DNA of 64,000 nucleotides from Nectonema munidae (lineage: Eukaryota > Nematomorpha > Nectonematoida > Nectonematidae): positions 124,001-188,000 of the forward strand of contig JAUIRK010000172.1 in NCBI GenBank assembly GCA_030549495.1, in the 5' to 3' direction. The notes under the pieces were generated by a model. The model saw nothing but the letters and a program-made list of their open reading frames with translations, had not been told where the DNA came from and searched no databases. A program made the translations under genes and the position numbers. Every line of letters starts with the position of its first letter. The first letter of the stretch is position 1. Below are positions 32,851-44,204 of the stretch, piece by piece.

Positions 32851-34809
32851 TCGCCATGGGGACCGAGAAAGAAAAATGATCCCTGAGATTAAGTAAAAAT
32901 TTATAAAACAAGAAATATTTGACTCACCATGTAGTAATTTTTCGCCGAAATTCTTCATCTAAAGATGACGTTGACATAAAATGAGTTGTTATATCATCAT
33001 ATTTTCAACTTGAAAACCTTTCCTTTAATTGGTCTCTCAGATTTGGCTATATTCAAAAAATCGATTGCAACATTTTATTTACTGTTGAAACTACAATTCA
33101 ATCTAAATTACGATAGAAATTTTTTCTTAAATCGAGATATTCTTTGAAAACTTGACCTTTTATTACAAATTCATACCAGAGGCGCACATCCTTGAAATTG
33201 TTGGGGACAAATCTTTTTCTTGTTTATAATTTTTAGAATTTATTTTAAAAGAATTTGTGTCTGAAACGCAACCTTAAAACAAGTAAAGTATTATGGAAAA
33301 TCTTCTACTCACTTCAAAAAAATCAAAATTATTGGTGGAGCGAAAAGCTTTTTCACAAGCCACGGATACGTCGCCCTGATTCATACTTCTTTCTGCGACG
33401 TTGTAATTCAACTATTTCTTGAGTTGTGATTTAGGATATATCCTCAATAATTCTCAATTAATTTTTATTGACTAAATGAGCTAACTACCGTGCAATATTT
33501 AAATAGACAAGCCCTACTTTGCCTAACTTGGATAGGAAAGGAAATTGAACATTCATATTTGCATATCACGCTCTCTTAACATACAAAGGTGGCTACTTAT
33601 TCCAAGAATACCTTGTCTTTTATTATTTCTCATTTTTAGTTATTCATCTCATGTAATCTATATGCATACGTGCGTATCATATCACTGAATCAATTTTGAA
33701 GGAATGTACCACCATAATTGTCCTTGGAGATTGCACAACCCTAATTATCTCGCAGCATGTGTAAAATAACAATTTGTCTTTCAACAGCTTTTATCATTTA
33801 TAATTAAAGTGTAGAGCTACTTATGTGTACGCTATCCTGCCATTGTCTTTTTTAATTGATGCGATTGTGAGAAAATCAAGGATGTTCGTAAAGTAATCAA
33901 ATTGTGAATCTAACTGTTGATTTCATAAGTAAATTTAATTTGATTTTCCATTCTTGCCAGGGGCGAAAAAAAAAGATATCATAACTTATAAGCAAGGGAA
34001 GCGGAGTCGAACTCAAAAATCGGATTATATGAAGATCAAGGACGCAAAATGTATCATAATGAGAAACCCTCACATGAAGAAAATAGGCATAATCATAAAA
34101 AGTTATAAATTGTTTATAATTATTAGCATCTATGATAATGCTTTTAAGTTTTTATAGCAAAACTGATTTTATGGAAGGTGGACATAAGAAAATGTATACA
34201 TTTATATATTTCAAGCGAGTTCCAGAGAGATTTTATAGCCTTATCGACTCTCCTAATTTCACACAAAAATACAAATCGAGCATAAATTAATAAGAAAAAA
34301 TTCTAAAAAAATTGAAAAAATAAAAAAACCTTTCTACCTGATTTAAAAGTTTATTTTAGAAAAAATGAACTTTGTTGTCCACACGTGGCGCAAAAAAAAT
34401 TCTGATTTCCGAACAAACTTATATGCATCTAGGGATCTGCTATGCTATAGCTTAAATCCATGACTGGTACAGATCATCCTCTAGGATTTACCCCTTCTAG
34501 AGTACTGCGGGGTGGGAGGGGGGTGTGGTTAGAGGAATTTTGAGTTACGGGTAATATTTGAAAACATCTAGATGTTTTTCTATTTCACATCAACCTGTTC
34601 ACCTTTAAATTTTTTTTATTCACTTATTAATTTTTTGCAAGCATTATGTGATTTATCCCTTTTTTTAATTAAAGTTAGAAGTTCATCAGTAACCTAACGA
34701 AATTTAATATGTTTATTAAACTTCCTATTTAGGTTCTATTATGAAATAGGAAAAGAAATAAATAAATTTTAAGCATGTTATAAATAGATCTAACTCAATA
34801 TGTTTGGAG
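32851..34809. other. AT-rich stretch; weak exon-like frame at 33961-34112
   Basis: A repeat related to 13010-13135 occupies about 33175-33380. At 33960 a good acceptor (TTTTCCATTCTTGCCAG) precedes a Lys/Arg-rich frame (GAKKKDIITYKQGKRSR, then DYMKIKDAKCIIMR), but no donor follows and no family is recognised. GTACTGCGGGGTGGGAGG at about 34501 is an isolated GC-rich patch. Confidence 0.3.
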
Positions 34810-35875
34810 TTCAAAGACTGAATATTGTCATTTAAAAAATTAACACCTTTACACCAGTTTTTAAGATAATCAAGATTACAAAAAGATGAAGGTTTTATAG
34901 TTAATTCACTCCTTGTAAAAGATATTCAAATTTTCTCCATTATTTATATCAGTCATTATTAATTAACATATTTAAATAATTGTTGTTCAAATGGTCAAGG
35001 TGTGCTTTCAAATTTGTTAAAGAAGGGCAATTATTGGAATTACAGATATGGTTACACTCTAATTTTTTTTCAAAGCAATTTTTCAAAAACTTTTTTGATC
35101 AAGTATTAGAAAAATGATCACCTGTAAAATTTACAGGTTGGTTTAATTTGCTTACGGTTTTCATAATAATGATTTAATTTGTTACTTTTACTGCAAATTT
35201 TTATAAAAGTCCTCAATATTTCAAAACACTAAGCTTCACAATTAATAAAAATATACAATTTGTAAATATACATATTCACAATTCTCTGATCAAATTTAAT
35301 GCCAATATTATAATAATTTGATTTAGGATTAGAAAATTTAAAGAGATTTACTATGTCCGATCGATTGATATCGTTTTGCCTGCATATAATGTCCTTCAAA
35401 TCTTCCAATGAAAGAAGTTGTCAATTTGTTTAATTCAGAAATAAGGGCTCTTTGGGTTCAGGTTATCAGAAAGAACCTTTCTTATTTAGTATAGACTTTA
35501 AAGATGTTAACTGTTTGTTTGAGTTTGTCTCTAAGAGCAAACTATCTTTCAGTCTTTTATATTTCGTAAGACATACTTTATTCGTATAAAAAAATAATGG
35601 TTCAGCTGAAATAACTTTAGATAAGTTTTGCAATCAACAAAATTAGTTTCAGACTTTTTTATCGATGCGAAATTAGACACTAAATCTTCTTTGAGTTGAA
35701 TTGTTTATTTTTTCGAACTTTTCTTTAATTTCCAAACTAAACTTCTGTACATCAGCATCATTCAAGACAGGTGTTAAAACTTTAGCGAGATTCTCTTTCG
35801 AAATATCCCGGCATAGCAAACTTTTTATATCTCCTTTCTTTGCAATTTCAATGATACTTTTGGTGTAAAACATTA
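34810..35875 (-). pseudogene. Unrecognised decayed coding segment, possibly LINE ORF1/ORF2 junction
   Basis: Several protein-like runs follow one another on the minus strand in changing frames. They are MFYTKSIIEIAKKGDIKSLL and VLNDADVQKFSLEIKEKFEK (35873-35676), YKRLKDSLLLETNSNKQ, LSLEDLKDIICRQNDINRS and DIVNLFKFSNPKSN (about 35420-35300). Near 34860 is GVNFLNDNIQSLNSKHIEL, which faintly resembles the start of a LINE endonuclease (NIqSlxxKxxEL). Stops and frame changes separate them. Low-confidence assignment; it could equally be a decayed DNA transposon. Confidence 0.3.
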
Positions 35876-36244
35876 TGATAAAAATTCAAATTTTAACAGC
35901 GCCATTATTTTATTAGGAACAAAAGGAACCACATATCTCTTAGATAAAAAGGAGACAATACTTTAAAAATTTTTTTGAATACAATGCAAGAACGACACTA
36001 AACTACAAATACTAACCAACAGAACATTTAAACAAATTTGTTGAAAATAAATCAAACTTTTTGCTTTCAACACAAAGTAGAGATGTCTAAAATTCAGGAG
36101 ATCTTTCAATGACTATTTCAAACAAACATTCACAAACGACCCTCAAATATAGTACATGTCGGCACACTTTTTGGAGATTTATAATATTTGAAATTGAAAG
36201 GTTGATGTTGCATAATTATAAATTTTTAGTCAAAGTCTTAAAAT

Positions 36245-36430
36245 TATATATAGGTGGAGTCATTAATGTTAAAAAAATTTTACATAAATGAAGTTGCAGT
36301 CTCAAAAATTACAAATCAGTGGAGTCAGAGTTGGAGTCAAAAAATTCTGAACAACTGTAGTCGAAAAATATTATTAATAAGTGCAATCGAAGTTGGAGTC
36401 GCAAATATTTTTCTGACTCCACAACGCTGG
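36245..36430. repeat. GGAGTC subrepeat element
   Basis: Units GGTGGAGTCATT, GTGGAGTCAGAGTTGGAGTC, GTAGTCGAAAAA, ATCGAAGTTGGAGTCGC and CTGACTCCACAACGCTGGGG are spaced by A/T-rich segments. The right edge, CCACAACGCTGGG, resembles the ends of widespread GGAGTC-rich nonautonomous elements. No target duplication was found. Confidence 0.6.
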
Positions 36431-39400
36431 GGGTGGGGCCCGCTGGTACCCACATAATTCATTTTGCGAAAGCGACAAAAATTTTGCTCATGCAAGACTC
36501 TGAGTCGCCTTCCTTTGACACATCATAAAATTCAACCATCTCTGGCTTCGCGTGGTCTTGCTTATGTGACTGTACCAGTGAGTGAGCATTGCATAATGTC
36601 ATCTTAACTCTGAGAATAGACACACACACATGAATGAAGATAGTGTGATGCGTGCATGTGCAGGCCTCTATCTGTTCTCGCATAGAAGAACATTACGGTG
36701 TGTCGTCGCCTAACTTGAAGAACAAGTGGGTCAAGTTTTAATTAAAAGAGAATGTCTTTCTTCTTGGATTTAAGAACTGTCTCTCTCTCTCTCCTTTATG
36801 TTCCTCGGGAATATGTATTTTCCAATTCATTCCTTTTCTTTGTACTTCATATTCTCCACTCTTCCTACAATCCTGTTCTCTCTCTACCACCTACTTAGTT
36901 AATTTCATTTATCGCCCTACCTTTGTCAACACTGTGACTCTGGGTGTCAGTAGAGATAGGTGATAATATTTTGTTTATTAACGATTCACTTCCTTACACA
37001 CCAAAACCAGACTGAACTAAACAAAGCGAAACATTTTTCCTATCCTCCTATTGTTCTTCTTTGCTTTCTTCTCATTGTATCCTCATGATGAAGGGGTAGT
37101 ACACTGGATTCACTTCATATATACTATGTTCTAATAATAATAATAAAATGACACATTTCACACCGATTACTATTATACCAGCATATATTATCTTACCAAA
37201 ATATTTTCTCTATGTGATATGGTGTTGATTTGCATATATTATATGTTTAGGGTATTAATTTCCCATCTTTAGTTCTTAAGATTTTGTCTATATCCCCGTT
37301 TAAAAATATCAATAAGTGGTTTCTTAACCCTATCGATACTGATCACTGATATATTTTTGTTATATCCAGAGTGAATTTTTAGCTCGGGGACGGGAGGTGC
37401 TCTCCCCGCGAGGAATGGTGCGGGTCTGGGAACAATTTTCTCAAAGATCAAATATTCAGTTTCATGTATTTCATGAAACAAAAAGATGAAATAAACTTTT
37501 TTACTTAAATTAATTTTTAAATGATTCATTATTTTACCCAACATTGTTTACAATATTTGAACCGCAACTGAACAATCTTTCTGATTCAGAGTTGCTTGCC
37601 AGTATTTTATTTTATTAAGATATAATTCTGAAAATATATATTTCGTAGTATTTTGTAATTTTTTTGAACTTATTTGGAAAGCCTTATAAGAATAATTAAA
37701 AAAATTAGATCAGATGAAAAGGAGAAGCCATTTTGAAGAAGAATCAGGAAAAGGAAAAGAAGCTGAAATGAGCTGCCTTTTTTTCTACAATGCACTGAAT
37801 AGTGAAAAAATTAGCGATTTCCATGGAAGAGTATAGGGGGGACGACTCGATTAGTGAGACCATATGATAGGAAATTTCAATTTCATAGGATTGTGTAAAT
37901 CTGAATAAAGTTGTGCATTTTTCAAAGTCGAAGGAAAAATAAATGGAGAACTGTTAGGGTTCAATAGGTCTTCGCTCTTCCTTAGAGTTGGAATAATGCG
38001 ATTTATTGGTGTTTAGGTTTGACTGTATTATGTAATTCATATTAAAAATGAACCTTTGATGATTATAGATTTCGAATAAGATTTGTTAAGCAAGATTGAT
38101 GATGAATATAAAATATAAAATGGTGTGCTTAACCATTGTAACTATTTAGAATGATATATAAAACATTAGGTTTGCCAACCAATCTCAAAATCAGAGAAAA
38201 GCTACCGAATTGAATAATAGGCTATTTCTATCAACAAACATGGAAACGTCGAAACTGGAAGTGAGAGTCGGATTTTTATAAGTACTTTAAGTCAGATTTG
38301 ATATTCATCCTAAAATTATTCTTATAAAGATTATCCACCCCGATGTCTTTAAAGTGGATATTTTTTATGGCATCCAATTTTTTTCCAAGTTCTTGTAAAG
38401 CACTGGTCCTCAAATTTTTTTTACAAAGGGCCAAATTATAAACCGACATTGGACTAGAGGGGTTATTCACCGAAAGCATAAAATATGTTTTTATAAAAAG
38501 CATTTTTTCCTATTATTCTTTTCATATATTTGGAAAAATGTAGCAGATCAAGTATTATGACATATTTACTATTTTTTAATATAAACTTGAAACCTCAGAT
38601 AGCAACAATTAACATCAAGTAAATATAACATTTTTGAAAGTTTGATCTTTTATGCCAAGAGTATTTGATATTTTATTTAGTTTTGAATGTTCAATATTCG
38701 ATTATGATTTTGATTTCAAATACCAATGCATTGTTGTAAGGATAAGTATTTATAAATGAGAATATTGGATTTAAAGCCATGCCTTAGTGATGGATAGATA
38801 GATAATACACTTAAACTTTTCATTCTGTTTGAAAGAACCATCATTTATACTTCGAATTCAAATAATACCTTAAAAGTTTATCGATTGTACTCAAAATTCT
38901 TATAATTAATTCTGTGTGTGTGTGTGTTTGTGTAGTATGACGCTATGTCATGATTGTCTTCTTTTGGTGTGGGATTAAAGGGGAATTTGTGCTATTTTGT
39001 TCCTTGTATTTGAAAATAGTTGGTTAGAAAGACATCTTCACTTTTTTGTAATTATATTGACAACTGGACATTTTAATTCTTATAAAAAACTGAACATATA
39101 GAATAGACAGACATGCAGACACAGTAATGAACTTAGTGAGTTTAACTTTCCAGAGATGCGCGAAACATGATAAATATTTAAAATAAAAGTTTCCCAGTGA
39201 GGTGCAAAATTTTGACTGTACGTTTTGTTTCAATATATTTATGTAGTGTGTATTATAATATTTTAGCTAGATTTCACTTTTTTACTAATATTTAGTATTT
39301 TTTTAAGTAATCTGAAGTGTTACTTATTATTCCATATGTTAAACACATTCTTGGAGCAAAATACTTTCATAATCACTCAATATTGTCTGTAGAAAATATG

Positions 39401-39565
39401 GTGGGAATAAACCTCCATTCAATAAATTTATCCAAAACATTTACCGATTTTTTAAAGGGTTTATAGTAAATTATTTAATAAATTTTATTTATTATCCTAT
39501 TTTCTACTTATTTTTCCTTAATAAATTTAAAATCTAATGAAATATGTAAAGCTAGCTTAAATAAG
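36431..39565. other. Stretch with microsatellites, no gene recognised
   Basis: CTCTCTCTCTCTC at about 36780, AATAATAATAAT near 37132 and GTGTGTGTGTGTGTTTGTG near 38917 are short microsatellites. A GC-rich patch (AGCTCGGGGACGGGAGG, CTCCCCGCGAGG) lies at 37381-37415. At 38402, CACTGGTCCTCAAATTTTTT resembles an hAT MITE end without a partner. No gene is seen. Confidence 0.4.
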
Positions 39566-39710
39566 CAGGAGCGCGAGTAAGCTTGTTTAGATCCTGGGTT
39601 TCGATAACTCAAGGTCTTGGGTTCAATTCCGCATCAAACCTACTTTCTTCATAGTTCGATACATTCGGCACAATTGTGCCTTCTCGATGAAAACATCCTA
39701 CCTTTTTACC
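39566..39710 (+). repeat. tRNA-derived SINE, family A
   Basis: GCGCGAGTAAGCTTGTTTAG, CTGGGTTTCGATAACTCAAG, TTGGGTTCAATTCCGCATC, ATAGTTCGATACATTCGG, CACAATTGTGCCTTCTCG and CCTACCTTTTTACC match the family consensus over nearly its whole length. Confidence 0.9.
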
Positions 39711-40736
39711 TATGCATCACTTAACACATTTAAATATTATCATTCAATTCACAACCTATATCAAAATGTGCCTTTTTAAAATGGTTTCTCACATTTACCA
39801 AAGTAAGCTTATTTTTATCTGAAAATAAAATACATGTTCAAGTTTAAAAAATGTAATATTGTTTATGTTGCAAGCAACTTTTTTGTCTTCCAAATCTAAA
39901 GGATTTTAATGTTGTTTATGTTGCAAGTTATCATTTCACTCATATTCCAATTAGAAAAACTTGCAGAACAAGTGTTTCACAACCAAAGGTGATGGAGATG
40001 AACAACATATACATGAGTGAAGTTGACTTGATGCTTCGCTGGTGTACTTAGGAAAAGTGGCATCTGGGGCGATGTTTGCTTGGTCACCCCTTAAAAGTTT
40101 TAATAATACTTGAAAATGCCTAAAAATGTGTAGTTCACGTACATGAGTGTACAAAATTAGAAGACAAGATGTGGTAGTAACCACTAGAGTTGGATCAAAA
40201 TTTGTCTTTGAATTGTATTTATATTTTTACGATATAGAACAAAAGTATTAGTATTTGTATATGTATTTTTGAAATTTGAAGCAAAAATATTCGACGTATA
40301 AAAATCCCTATTTAATTTAGCGATCATCTGGAAGTAAAGGAGAACCATGATTTACAAGTTTATGATGCTTATCAAGTATATAAAATGATTCATGAGTCTA
40401 TTAATAACTCATTGCCTGCCATGAGCGCTATTTGGAGATCAACTTGAAAAACTATCACCCATGGCTGCTTGTTGAATTTCTAAGGAAACTTTTTCATACA
40501 AATTCTTTTTATAAATAATGTCTGATAGCAAAACTTATTATTTGATAGCTTTTGTTAACTTCAGATTTAATATAATGTGATGCCTCAAAACTTATGAATA
40601 CTGAAATTATCACTAAAAAATGTATTTTATTACAGTTAAAAATTTTTTTTGAAAGTATTATTGTAAAAATTTAATTTAAACAATAGCTTTATAAGAAAAA
40701 AATTATAATAATCTTTTATAAATATAAACAAATATA

Positions 40737-41485
40737 CAGTAGATCCTCGTTTAGTCGGACTACATGGGGGAGAAGGGTGTCCGACTTACCAGAGAGTCAC
40801 TGCCTGCTTCCCAATGCAACACTTTATAACAAAGCCCATGCTTATTTCTGAAGCGCCATAAATCATTAATTCCCATATGCCTCGCTAACTTTTGAGCAGC
40901 ATCTTGAATAGCAATCCCACGAACGTTTACACCGCTTCATCGTTGGTGCACAAAAAACCATTTCGCTACCGCTTCTTCCAAATTTCCATCCTTAGAAACT
41001 CGAATTCTTTTTCTATTTCCAAGATTGTACTTTAAGGAAACGGCTAGGAGTTTACCTTTAGCTTACCGAATGTCTGCCACAGTTTGTTTCTTCACCCCAT
41101 ACTCTTCACAAACACTTTTCAAAGTAGCTCCAGCTTCTAATTTGCGAATAAGATCAAGTTTCTTGGTCACTGATAGAGTCACAAGCTTTCCTACGTTGGC
41201 TGTAGTATGTCTTTAGACATTTTGCAATAAAATATTGAAGAAAAATTGAGATGAACATTTCAACAACTTGATATAGCCACAACAAGTTTTGGAATACCGT
41301 CAAAATTTAGAATGACCGTCAACTACCTTTTGAGTAAAAAAAATAAATAAAATGACTGCTTGTAAGTTAAGGCGAAATTAAAAAAGTAAAAAAAAAATGG
41401 CCGCTTGTAAGCCTATGAAGGCAAACATTTGTATTCTCCATCGCGGTCAGACTTATCCTATACCCGAGTTAACGAGGGTCAACTG
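40737..41485 (-). mobile_element. pogo/Tigger element with CENP-B-type DNA-binding domain only
   Basis: The element is flanked by TA on both sides, with ends CAGTAGATCCTCGTTTAGTC and AACGAGGGTCAACTG. On the minus strand from 41219 it reads MSKDILQPT. After a frameshift it continues KLVTLSVTKKLDLIRKLEAG and ATLKSVCEEYGVKKQTVADI, the first helix-turn-helix of CENP-B/Tigger transposases. Next come YNLGNRKRIRVSKDGNLEEA, VAKWFFVHQR and DAAQKLARHMGI, the second (CENPB-type) HTH domain. At least one frameshift and two in-frame stops interrupt it. The DDE catalytic domain is deleted entirely, leaving a 749-bp internally deleted element. Confidence 0.88.
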
Positions 41486-41815
41486 TATTTATATAGATTT
41501 ATAGACGATCCCCTGGGGCTTACGAAATAAAATAGTAAAAAAAGAGTTTATAAGAGAATTAGTTATGGCTTATATGACCATTCATCTTTATCAGATCCGA
41601 AAATTTGAAAGGTGTTCTGCCTTTTGATATCAATCCACTGAAGTACTAGCAACATAAAAATGCTTCAACATTTTAAAACTATTTGTGAAAAATATTTTAG
41701 TGTACTGTGCAAAAATACAATCAGCACCATCAGAAAGAGTGTTTAGCAAGCCTGGTAATATTTACACACCTAAGGGAGCACAACTCGCGCCGAAAACTTT
41801 TAGATTGAAATCCTT

Positions 41816-42155
41816 CCAAATTCAAGTAAAACGTTTTCAAGTTCAAGTGAAATTTTTTCAAGTTTTAAGTAGTTTTATTTTTAGGTTCGATTTGAAAGCT
41901 AATTTTTATTGAGTTTGAAAATATTTGATTTTTTGTTGAGAGAAGATATATATTGAATTACACATCTTTTACAAATTTTTAGAGTTCTAAAAAAATTAAA
42001 AAATGCAAACTAAAAATTAATTTTTGTAATAATATTTATTACCGATCTTAAAAAATTTTCAAGTCGAATCTAAAGATAAAATACTCTTAAAACTTGAAAA
42101 CATTTCACTTGAACTTGAAAACGCTTCACTTGAATTTAAAAACATTTCACTTGTA
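41816..42155. mobile_element. Foldback structure with TTTTCAAGTTCAAGTGAAA units
   Basis: The left arm AAATTCAAGTAAAACG, TTTTCAAGTTCAAGTGAAAT, TTTTTTCAAGTTTTAAG is matched in inverse on the right by CTTAAAACTTGAAAAC, ATTTCACTTGAACTTGAAAA, CGCTTCACTTGAATTT and AAAAACATTTCACTTG. Each arm is a tandem of an imperfect unit of about 18-20 bp. The inverted similarity continues inward (GTTCGATTTGAAAG against CAAGTCGAATC). No duplication was resolved at the edges, so it may be an insertion into the hAT or part of that element's own interior. Confidence 0.65.
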
Positions 42156-42249
42156 TTTTTTTAAATCCTAATCAATAATATTTTTATTTGTATTCGACTT
42201 TTAGAAAATATGTATTTGGATGCAACCCGGATCCAACTCTAGTAACCAC

Positions 42250-43128
42250 TATTATACTATTTATAAGTCAGAATTCAACGTTATGTTTGTTTATGCGCGA
42301 CTTAAATAAAGTAAAAAAAAATGCGACTTCGCGTTTTTAAAGCTGCCCTTGCCATTCCCTTTACTGCGTTCTGTCCGTAGGTTCATATAGACCTATGCTT
42401 AGAGCAAAAAACGAGGGTGGCTATGGATGACAGATTTATTGAATTCTCTAATCTGTTTGACGATTTTAGTCTAAGTTATTTCTCAATATGGAAAAATCCT
42501 GTTTCTCTGTCTCCCTTTTTTTCGCAAAGTAAATACTAAGTATAAAAGCACATTGTGAGACTAACGTTTGACGACATGCCAATATATATTGAAATAATAA
42601 ACGAAACACTTTTTATACTTGGTTTATGAATTGAGCTTAAAATGATAGTCGATTATTATCAATCGGCTTATGACGTGTTTCAATCAGGGAAACTTTCCAC
42701 AAAAACATATTCGCACTATATTTACGCTTAAAACGCGTACTCTGATATCTTTAAATCTTAGCTTAAAATGCTACGTCAAGCATTATCTCTTTCTTGATAG
42801 ATGGTTGTTATTGAATCATAGTGTCAGAATATAGAGGCTGGCTTTTTGTCTCCTTTTTGAATATTAAATGTATATCGCATGCAAAGAGTATAATGGAAAT
42901 TCTTGTAACCTACATTCTCTTCGAAATTTAGTACAACAGCTATGCATTGTTTGTTTCAAAGATGTAAGTTGTCGAAAACACCTTTCTCTTTTTAATCTTA
43001 TTTAAATTGAAATCCAAGTCATTTCGTTAAGGAAAATCATTTCTTCAAAATTTTACATTTATTTTTTTATACATTTTCTTCGTATTTAAGTGTGTTTTAC
43101 GTGCTTTCTTTTATCGTACTCTACGATC
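42250..43128. other. Stretch with no recognised features
   Basis: No repeats or coding similarity are seen. The base composition is slightly less AT-rich than the surroundings. It lies 1-2 kb upstream of nudE and may contain distal regulatory DNA. Confidence 0.35.
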
Positions 43129-43467
43129 GGTCGAGTGCGAATTGGTCTAAAATAGATTTATCCAAAGATACAATTGGTTGCAAATTCAATTGGCTCAACA
43201 ACAACGGTTAAGGTTAGAGCTAGTCTTAGTTTTTATGTGTAATGTTAGAGTTAGTGTTAAAATGAGTTTTTATGTATTTTTTTTCTAAAATATGGAACTT
43301 AATGTTTTTGAACGAATTGGTCTATTTTTTACGAACTTTAGACTAATTGACATTAAACCAATATCTCTATGAGATAAATCATTTTTAGACTTAATAGCTA
43401 TGAACGAGTTCGTCTATTAGACCAATTCGCATTCCACTAATTGGTATTAGACCAATTGTATCAAACC
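43129..43467. mobile_element. Foldback element with GAATTGGTCTA units, copy 1
   Basis: The left arm GTCGAGTGCGAATTGGTC, TACAATTGGTTGC, TTCAATTGGCTC is answered on the right by the inverted AGACCAATTCGCATTCC, ACTAATTGGTATTAG and ACCAATTGTATC. The interior has TTAGAGCTAGTCTTAG/TTAGAGTTAGTG low-complexity sequence. A second, larger copy is at 49058-49709. A SINE abuts the right end, so a duplication cannot be read cleanly. Confidence 0.75.
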
Positions 43468-43594
43468 AGCTGATGGACTCACCACGGAAGCCTCAGGGTT
43501 CGAATACTCATCGATATCAATTTGCTCATAGTTTGACATAAGCGGTACATCAGTGCCTTGTCAATGAAAACACACTCACGGTACCTTTACCTTT
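43468..43594 (+). repeat. tRNA-derived SINE, family C
   Basis: CACCACGGAAGCCTCAGGG, GGGTTCGAATACTCATCG (box B), TTGCTCATAGTTTGACATA, AGCGGTACATCAGTGCC and GTCAATGAAAACACACTC, ending GGTACCTTTACCTTTA. The head matches 14747-14868, whereas body and tail are those of family A. It directly abuts the foldback element to its left. Confidence 0.75.
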
Positions 43595-43828
43595 ATAAGA
43601 AAAATATATATAAAAATATTCCTCTTATCTTAACCTACCAACTAGCTACCTATCTAGCCAGTCAAGATAATTAGAAAAGAGTTTTAAGATTAAGAAATTA
43701 AGAAAGTTTATATATCCTGAAACATTTAAATATAAATATAATACAAGTTTTCATACCTGAATTAAACTAAAAACCCAACCATTTATTAATAAGCAATCTA
43801 ATTGACTATCTATCACGACCGCCCGCTT

Positions 43829-43838
43829 TGCGCATGCG
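43829..43838. promoter_or_regulatory. NRF-1/EWG-type palindrome upstream of nudE
   Basis: TGCGCATGCG lies 367 bases before the nudE start codon in otherwise AT-rich DNA. It matches the core of the NRF-1 (Drosophila EWG) site YGCGCAYGCGCR, common near start sites of animal housekeeping and cell-cycle genes. Position and rarity in this composition suggest a core-promoter element; binding is inferred. Confidence 0.45.
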
Positions 43839-44204
43839 TCCATGAAGCATTTTTTAATTAGCCTTCTTATTTTTTTAAATTTTATATTTTGTTTTTAATT
43901 AACGCGTTCATTAACAACAAAAAAATGTTTGGACTTTATTTAATTTTTTTAGACCATATTTAACCCATCTATTATTTTTGAAAATCTTTTATATTATTAC
44001 ATTGAAGTAATTCTAATACGATTTTGTAACATTTTTAAAATTTTCAAATTTTTTTAAAAAATTTTTAATTTTCTTTATTTTTGAATTTTTTCATGCTTTA
44101 TTTATTTATATTTTAGAAAAAGAAACTGCACAACGTTTTCACTTATAATTCGTTTTGATTTTTCTTTCTTCAACGATATTCTCGCTTCCCTTTCTATACA
44201 CATC

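Larger units (their letters stand above)
40185..42241 (+). mobile_element. hAT element carrying nested insertions
   Basis: The terminal inverted repeats TAGAGTTGGATC and GATCCAACTCTA are bounded by a perfect 8-bp duplication, GTAACCAC (40177-40184 and 42242-42249). At 41700-41806 the plus strand encodes QSAPSERVFSKPGNIYTP and GAQLAPKTFR, the hAT C-terminal dimerisation block (SapSERvFSkaGniytpkRaqL). The rest of the transposase is unrecognisable. A pogo element (40737-41485) sits inside, and a foldback structure (about 41816-42155) lies just after the dimerisation block. The host element alone would be about 1.3 kb without the pogo insert. Confidence 0.88.

Noticed and set aside
33961-34112. 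A Lys/Arg-rich coding exon after a good acceptor
   Set aside because: No matching donor, no recognisable protein, and codon use like the background; kept only as a note.
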